64,000 nucleotides of DNA from NCBI GenBank assembly GCA_003013855.2, contig PVNU02000424.1:2046001-2110000 (forward strand). Reading direction: 5' to 3'. A model generated the notes under the pieces. The model worked only from the letters and a program-made list of their open reading frames with translations, was not told where the DNA came from and made no database searches. The position numbers were made by a program, and so were the translations under genes. Origin of the DNA: Liriodendron chinense (lineage: Eukaryota; Streptophyta; Magnoliopsida; Magnoliales; Magnoliaceae). Shown here piece by piece: positions 57,615-64,000 of the stretch. How positions within the stretch are numbered: the first letter of the stretch is position 1; each line of letters begins with the position of its first letter.

Positions 57615-58759
57615 TAGGTCCCATTATTAGTGATCCAACTTGAAAAAAAATCTCTCTTGTACTTGAAAGTCAATAGTCCTCATACAATATCACCTGCATA
57701 GTATCTCATCCATAAACAAAAAATAGAAAAATTCCAAAACCCAAAAAAGAGAGAGAACATATTCCTCACCATTGCGCCTCCTCGGGCTCAATGTCCTCAG
57801 AAACAGCTTCCTTACCACAGCATAATCCGCACCAGAGCTTAGCAAACTATGTTAGACCATGAAGAGGAAGGTCACCTCTTTCCTGTCCTTGACATGACCG
57901 AAGCGCAACCTCTAGCGCAACAATCATAAATTGAGAACATGCCAATCATGCAAGAATTAGCACAAAGAGTGAGAGCAATGCAAGAATGTTCTTATAATTC
58001 ATGTAAGCACAAGCTACAGCAGCAGCCAACAATCAAGTTAGCCCAATTCAACAGCCTCAACAGCCATGCCGGGCCCTTTCGGCCTCCAGTTCGAATCAAG
58101 CACAACCATTGGAGTCTGCCCAAGACTACCGACAACAACCATCTCAGCCCTCTGTATCCTTCTCAATACCTTCCTGTTGCGGCAAGACTGTCTTGAAGCA
58201 TTCTTGTCGTAGGTACTTCCAGTCAATCTTGCAAGCAATGATCTTAGTAGATTCCAGCATGTCCCCGCCGATGGGACCGTTTTCCTTTCTCAGCATGTCC
58301 TCGTCGATGGGACCTACTCAATTTCAGCACATCCCCGCCGATGGGATTTCAATTCAATTTCCAGTAGCAAGGATAGTACTGGCGGATGCCCACAATGGGG
58401 GTCAGTGTCAAGCCCACATCAATCAGCGGACCGTGGCAAATACCCAACAAGGGGGTCACTTCCCAACATCTTAACCTCTTATGAATATGAGCACTTTTCA
58501 ATTCCAGCATATCCCCGTCGATGAGATTCCAATTAATTTTTAGCAAATTCCAATTCAATCTCCAGTTAATTTCCAGCAAATTCCAGTTCAATTTCTAGTT
58601 AATTTCCAGTAAATTTCAGTTTAATCTCCAGTTAATTTCTAGCAAAATCCAGTTCAATCTCCAGTTCAATTACAGTTATTTCCAGCATAAGTTCATCAAA
58701 ATCCAGTTCAATCATCAAGTCAAATTCAGTAACCCACAGTTGCTTTCCAGCAAGCTCAT
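57615..58759 (+). other. Element E leader with short tandem repeats
   Basis: Non-coding leader upstream of gag. It has four copies of a 'cagcat(g/a)tccccg(c/t)cgatggga' unit (58254-58345 and 58503-58524), and a Ccagtt/aatttccag minisatellite of about 30 bp repeated through 58536-58740. The open frames at 57939-58474 are not gag-like. The LTR border and primer site were not found. Confidence 0.5.
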
Positions 58760-60000
58760 ATGGTCGAAGACATTGAACACTATGTTGAAGAAGAATGTGC
58801 CCTGCTACAAGAAGCACCCATCTCTCAAGTAGATCATACGGGATTGGACAAGTTGCGGGAGAAGTTTCAGACCTTGCAAAATCAACTACAGCGGCAACAG
58901 GGGATCGACCTACCCTCGACCGAGTTTAGAGACTTATGTCCCTTTTCAAATGCTCATGTACCTCAAAACTTTGAGGTATCGAAATTCAAAAGATACGATG
59001 GCAGCGGCTGCCCCATAGCACATCTTAAAGCCTTCTGCGGAGAGCTAAGCGCAGTCGTAGGAAATGAAGGGGCACTCATTCGCCTTTTTCAAAAATCTCT
59101 GAAGGGCGATGCCCTAAATTGGTATATATCATTGGATTGCAATCGTGTCAAGACTTGGGAGCAACTTTTCCAGGCTTTCGTTGACAGATTCGCATACAAT
59201 CTCAACATGACACTTAGGAGAGAAGACCTAACAGCTCTTAGGCATAGGAGTGACGAAACATTATCAGCTTATGTTGGGCGTTGGCGAGCTATGGCAGCCC
59301 GAATTTGAACACCCATCGATGACGAGGAACAAATCTCCATGATTGTTCATTCGACATATCTCGGCATATCAGGGTATCTCATTTCGCACCCTTATGCAAA
59401 TTTCTCTTAGCTGATCCATGCCGGAGAGTAAGTCGAAGCAGGAATCCACACAAGGACAATCTCCACATAACCTCACCAGGCTGCTCTAGTCAAACGGAAC
59501 ATAGTGGAAGGAAGGCCCATAGGATATGGGAATGGGAACCGCAGTAGTTACCCCCCTCGCCCAACAGAGGTGAACAATGTTATCACCACTGCTCAAGGCA
59601 ACCAATACGCTCCCCCATAGGGATGTCAGCCATATCAACTGAATCAGTCTCAACATCAACCTCAGAGATACCAACCGCAACCACCTCCACCGCAACCAAA
59701 TTCTCAACCATAATCACAACACCTCGACAGCAGCAACAATTTCAGGGAAATGACCAATACTCATATCAGAACAAGCAAACTTATAGAGAGTTCATGAAAT
59801 TCACCCCGCTTACTTAGCCACTTAGTCAAGTCATGACTATGCTGATACAAAAGCAGTTACTCACTCAAATGGCACCCAGGCCTCCTTCAAATCCTTTTCC
59901 TCTGAACTACCATGAAAATGAGTATTGTGCCTACCATCAAGGGCACAGCCACACTACTAACCGATGCATGACCTTAAAGAATGTCATCTAAAATCTGATT
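58760..60000 (+). pseudogene. Element E (Tat-type Gypsy) gag
   Basis: Capsid-like Retrotrans_gag domain: LPSTEFRDLCPFSNAHVPQN, FEVSKFKRYDGSGCPIAHLK, KSLKGDALNWYISLD, TWEQLFQAFVDRFAYN, a LRREDLTALRHRSDETLSAY-like segment and WRAMAARI, then TGA at 59306-59308. Further frames continue to a Pro/Gln-rich stretch and a Cys/His knuckle-like CAYHQGHSHTTNRC near 59938. Up to the first stop the capsid core is complete (182 codons). Start chosen at the ATG within MVEDIEHYVEEE, but the frame may begin earlier. Confidence 0.82.
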
Positions 60001-61057
60001 GACAACCACAAGATCGTCATCTCAGTCCCCGGAACTCCCCCAGCTGCTCCCACCAACATCCTTAAGAATCCTTTGCCTCATCATCCGATGGACCCCAGTT
60101 TGTCTCACAGTCCTTCCGTCAACAATATAGAAGAAGGAGAGCGTATTGATCATTTTTTTTCTCGCCCATCCAGTCCATTCATGCCTATACTTATGGGTTA
60201 ACAAATTCTCCTCCGATATTGTAAGGGGTAAACCCCTTCCTTCCCTCAGTCTTTGAGCCATTAGTACTCAAGGGAGCACCTCCATATAACGCACCAGTCG
60301 TCCAGTCATAGATAATGCTAGCTCAGGGGCCTATCCTTTTGCAAGGGGCACCCTACAATCATCCATGTTGGGAACCAATTATCTTGAAAGGAGAGAAATC
60401 ATACACTGAACCCGCATATGAGCCTGTCATCTTACAAGGGGCAACTTCAGCTCAAGAACAATTCAATCCCCAATGGACGGATTACACTGATCAGCATCAG
60501 GAACCTGTTATCTTAGAAGTGGCTCCCCCAATCGAGCCAGTCATATTGTAAGGAGCAACCCCTGTCCCCAAGCCACAAAGACGTCCTAGAGGTGTGTCAA
60601 TTATGCTACATCAGCTAGGTTGAACAGAATGACCCCTCACTATATCGAGAGGACCAATGTACATCCCGTGGGAGCCTCCCGTTCGAGGGACAGTCAAACC
60701 AGGGCTTTGACCTTATGTAATCTATAAAGGCAAGCCTCAACATTATCACTTCAGCACAGGCACCAATATAGTCCTCAAGGCAAGAGCTCCATATGAGGAA
60801 GATCTGATACTCCCATTAGCACAACTGTAAGAACCAGTGGTCCTGGAAGGTAAAGGGGAAGAAAGCTATAAAGAGGTCTCATGGCACTACTCGGAATGTG
60901 TAGAGGTCGGAAATATGAATCCTAATGCGTGTTGCATCCGAAGAGACCATCAGAACAATGGAGATCCTAAAAGTGCTCTCGCAGGCCTCGACAACAAAAA
61001 TGAAGCCGCATACGATGTTGCAACTCAACTCAAGTCAATCCTTGCCCAAATCTCGGT
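60001..61057 (+). pseudogene. Element E gag-protease spacer with EPVIL repeats
   Basis: A frame at 60315-60551 contains about five copies of an octamer-like unit (GPILLQGAP, EPIILKGE, EPVILQGA, EPVILEVA, EPVIL) separated by 12-20 variable residues. It ends in a stop followed in frame by GATPVP. Downstream are stops and short frames. The repeated peptide has no assigned function. Confidence 0.55.
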
Positions 61058-61859
61058 ATGGGAACTACTTTGCATATCTCACATACACCGAGAAATGTTT
61101 GCCAAGACATTAAGGGATGCCACGTCTCCTCAGACACGGCTCCCAAAATGATAGCATTGATGATCAGACAACTTCTGGCTCCGCGCACCATCACCTTCAC
61201 TGATAATGAGCTGCCACTAGAAGGACGCAACCATGGGTGGTCCCTCAACACAGTCCTACGATATAAAGACCTTTGTGTCCCACTGGTCCTTATCGATAAT
61301 GGCTCAAGCTTAAATGTCTACTCGCTCAAGACTGCGGAATGCTTGGGAATCAGTCCCTCCTCATTTCGACCTAGCACCATGTACGTCAGAGCATTCGACA
61401 ACACCCGCCGATCAGTAGAGGGAGAAGTCGACATAGAGGTACAGATAGGTCTAGAAATCTCCACTATCGCATTTCAAATCTTGGACATATCAGCCTCTTT
61501 CAACATGTTGATTAGACGACCTTGGCTGTATAAGGTCGGAGCTGTGACGTCATCAGCGGGTGAAGTATATCTATGGGAACCAAGTGATATCTGTCAATGC
61601 AGAGAAGGAGCTTATCATTCCTTCCAATATTGTTGCCACTAAACCGGATATCCCCGTCATCGACATCCAACACTCTGAAGAAGACGTCCCATATCATAGT
61701 TTTAAGTTCGAGACTGTGAACGCCATCTCCAATTCCGAACCAATGAGTGTGGATCGTGTTTTTCCATCGGCAGAATGTCTAAGTCTCAAGTATCGCATGA
61801 AGAATCATTTCAAGTTTAAAAAGATGCTGCTGTATATAATCAATGCAAATGGGGACTAG
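61058..61859 (+). pseudogene. Element E aspartic protease
   Basis: Retropepsin-like domain: LVLIDNGSSLNVYSLKTAEC (active-site Asp codon at about 61294, in the DNGS form usual for Tat-type proteases), SFRPSTMYVRAFDNTRRSV, VDIEVQIG, a LDISASFNMLIRRPWL-like flap-to-exit segment (GRPWL expected, RRPWL seen) and KVGAVTSS. A frameshift near 61560 moves to NQVISVNAEKELIIPSNI and VPYHSFKFETVNA. Inactive because of the frameshift and the absence of an intact polyprotein. Confidence 0.82.
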
Positions 61860-62158
61860 GATACAGGTCAGTCATCATGGACAAAAGAAAAAAGTAGTTT
61901 TGGTGCTTACCCGTTCGATTCATCAGGCTTAGAGAACCCTGCAGAGATCGAAGAAGAAATCCACCAACCGCACTACAAAAAGGTCTCCCGATGAGCTTGG
62001 CTTGGGCCACATGGCCTCTCATTCAATGGGACTGGATTCTCGAACCATCTAAGCCTCCAGAAGAAGAAGAAGAAGATGATGATATAGAGGAAGAAGAAGA
62101 TCAAATACAGCAACTTCAGGGCCAAGGTACTCTGATCCCTCTCCTCGTTACGTCACCA

Positions 62159-62260
62159 ATTAACTAGGGTCACAACTTGCCCACTTCAATTTCAGTCAAC
62201 TAAGGGCACAACTTGCCCACTTCAATTCCAGTCAACCAGGGGCACAACTTGCTCATCTCT
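62159..62260 (+). repeat. Three ~36-bp tandem repeats
   Basis: Unit 'tcaactaagggcacaacttg' + 'cccacttcaattccag' occurs three times with minor changes, between protease and RT of element E, in a non-coding stretch (61860-62750) that also has an A-run near 62705. Confidence 0.75.
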
Positions 62261-62759
62261 GTAGAATTAACTAACAGCCAGGGGCAGAAGCAACCCGTCC
62301 ATTGGACCAAGAAAGGGAAATGGCCAGCCCTAAAATGGTTTGATGTCTAAATTCCAAGTCATTATCTTACTGTGGGGCCAGACGAGCTTCAATGTGAGGT
62401 AAGTGATTTGGGAGGGACTGAGTACGACTCAGATCTCGAGCTCGACCAGTAAGAAATCATGGTCATTGGGCCAGACCGTGATTCCCCTCCTAAATCATCA
62501 ACCCCACCTCTCCTAGGAAAGGAGTGTGGGTCTTGAGTGGTCATATATTCCTCTAACTTTTGAATCAGCCAAGGGGCCATCCAAGGGCTCTGGCTTAAAA
62601 AAAAATGCCGATTTAAGTAACGGTCGGCACCCTCGGGCAAGCTGGGATCAATTATGGTTTGCAATGCCCACTTGTTCAGGGTCCCTTGGAGTCTAAAAAT
62701 CTAAAAAAAAAAACTTTAAAAAAATAAAACATCTAGCATTTCAATTTTAGAAAATTCTC

Positions 62760-64000
62760 AAAAACTAAAAAGTATTTCTTTTCCTGCATTCAATAATGTA
62801 CCAAGTTCGTCTGAAGAGTCACATGAGTTTGAAGTCGAATCATATGACTTTGACATCGAATTAGACTTCGAGCTCATGGGTCTGGACGAAGCTTGGGATG
62901 GGGAAGATGATGACCAGACTCCCGAACTAGAGGACCTCCTGAAAAAGTTTGAATCCAAAGCCAATGTTGTAGCTGATGATTTTGAGGTAGTAAACTTGGG
63001 GACATCACAGATCCCTAGGGACATACGCATTGAGAAATTGTTGCCGCCAGAATTCAAGCAGAGAATGATAGAGTTCTTAGTTCCAAGACTGTCCAACTTT
63101 ACGTTCTCATATGAAGACATGCCTGGGCTCGATGAAGAGCTCATTGTACACCATTTGCCAAACAAGCCAGATATGAAGCCATTTAAGCAGAAGCTGCGAA
63201 GAATGAAGCCAGAATCGGCCCTGAAAGTTCGCGATGAAGTCATCAAGAAATATAATGCGGGATTCTTGGTAGTCTCCAACTATCCTGAATGGCTCGCTAA
63301 CGTCGTACTAGTACCAAAGAAGGATGACAAAATTTGAATGTGCCTCGACTTTCGAGATTTCAACAAAGCCAGTCCTAAAGATGATTTTCCTCTGCCACAT
63401 ATTGACACTCTGTTCGACAACACTGCAGGGTACAAGATTTTCTCAGTCATGGACGGATTCTAAGGTTACAATCAAATCAAAATGGCCGTCGAAGATCATA
63501 AGAAGACATCGTTTATCACTCCATGGGGAACCTTCTGTTACAGGGTAATGCTGTTCGGTCTGAAGAACGCAGGAGCAACACATTAGCGAGCAAGGACAAC
63601 ATTATTCCACGACATAATGAATAAAGAGCTCGAAGTATATGTGGACTTTATGATCATCAAATCTCACACGATTGAAGGACACTTTGAAGACCTGAAGAAG
63701 CTGTTCAACAAGTTAGAAAAGTACAAGCTCCATCTCAACCCTTAGAAATGTGTCTTTGGTGCAACTGGAGGCAAACTCCTTGGCTTTATGGTAAGCAAGG
63801 ATGGCATTAGGGTCGATGAGACCAAAATAAGAGCAATCATCAAGATGCCCCCTCCCAAGACCGAGAAAGAAATTCGTGGCTTCCTCGGCAGAATCCAGTA
63901 CATAAGTCGCTTCATCGCACAACTCACGCTTATCTGTGAGCCCATATTTAAGCTCCTTCAGAAGAATGTACCGAAAGAATGGAATAACGATTGCCAAGTC
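62760..64000 (+). pseudogene. Element E reverse transcriptase (runs off the window)
   Basis: Acidic lead-in (ESYDFDIELDFELMGLDEAW), then IRIEKLLPPEFKQRMIEFLV, the HLPNKPDMKPFKQKLRRMKP block, AGFLVVSNYPEWLANVVLVP, CLDFRDFNKASPKDDFPLPH, DGFxGYNQIKM with a TAA, GTFCYRVMLFGLKNAGATH with a TAG, and NKELEVYVDF where the second catalytic Asp is Phe (63647-63649). It continues GKLLGFMVSKDGIRVDETKI and EIRGFLGRIQYISRFIAQL. Same lineage as element A. Stops and the YVDF change disable it. RNase H and integrase lie beyond 64000. Confidence 0.88.

Noticed and set aside
57939..58474. Possible gene in the 85- and 121-codon frames upstream of element E gag
   Set aside because: Frames are created by short tandem repeats in a leader and lack domain character.

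Overview
This window reads as repeat-rich nuclear DNA of a flowering plant. Evidence: a spliced plant-type aconitase 5' end with GT-AG introns, Athila-, Tat- and Copia-type LTR retrotransposons with plant primer sites, L1-type LINEs, hAT and Tourist-like MITEs, and long GA/CT microsatellites. The abundant palindromic MITE family (arms containing 'ccatccaacctgtt' and 'gtggaccacacca') and the long TE-filled introns recall magnoliid-type woody angiosperms. That placement is an impression, not a demonstration. There are no bacterial genes, rRNA, organellar inserts or CRISPR arrays.

Layout. 1-1.25 kb: C-terminal tail and right end of a hAT-like transposon. 2.1-5.5 kb: two 5'-truncated minus-strand LINEs, each with a target-site duplication (TSD); the second is split by a hAT MITE with an 8-bp TSD. 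6.0-6.9 kb: the only host gene recognised, the first four exons and promoter of an aconitate hydratase gene on the minus strand. 7.3-9.3 kb: MITEs. 9.3-18.9 kb: decayed Tat-type Gypsy element (A), whose integrase is split by a solo LTR (F), itself split by a Copia-type double-LTR remnant (G). 18.9-24.3 kb: minus-strand Athila-type element (B) without RT/RH/INT. 24.3-41.3 kb: deleted Copia element (H) whose 5' LTR carries a full-length Athila-type element (C, 24695-34904, TSD ACGGG) and whose 3' LTR carries an inverted solo LTR. 41.3-44.0 kb: LINE fragment fused to a Copia 3' end and LTR. 44.9-47.4 kb: Tourist-like element holding three palindromic MITEs. 47.5-49.0 kb: solo LTR of the C family, TSD GAGGT. 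49.0-50.5 kb: possible LTR/leader of element E. 50.5-57.6 kb: non-autonomous minus-strand Athila derivative (D), in tandem. 57.6-64.0 kb: second Tat-type element (E: gag, protease, RT), running off the window.

Functionally the window is retrotransposon graveyard plus one gene head. No element is fully intact; the best-preserved reading frame is the 445-codon integrase of C. Most striking: unrelated LTR families (Athila-like B, C, D and Copia-like G, H and relatives) carry the same kind of GACCGGTC-rich palindromic modules at the same place, just upstream of the LTR TATA box. This looks like a shared U3 regulatory cassette. The aconitase gene also seems to keep a mitochondrial-presequence-like reading frame upstream of its first AUG, but without an AUG of its own.
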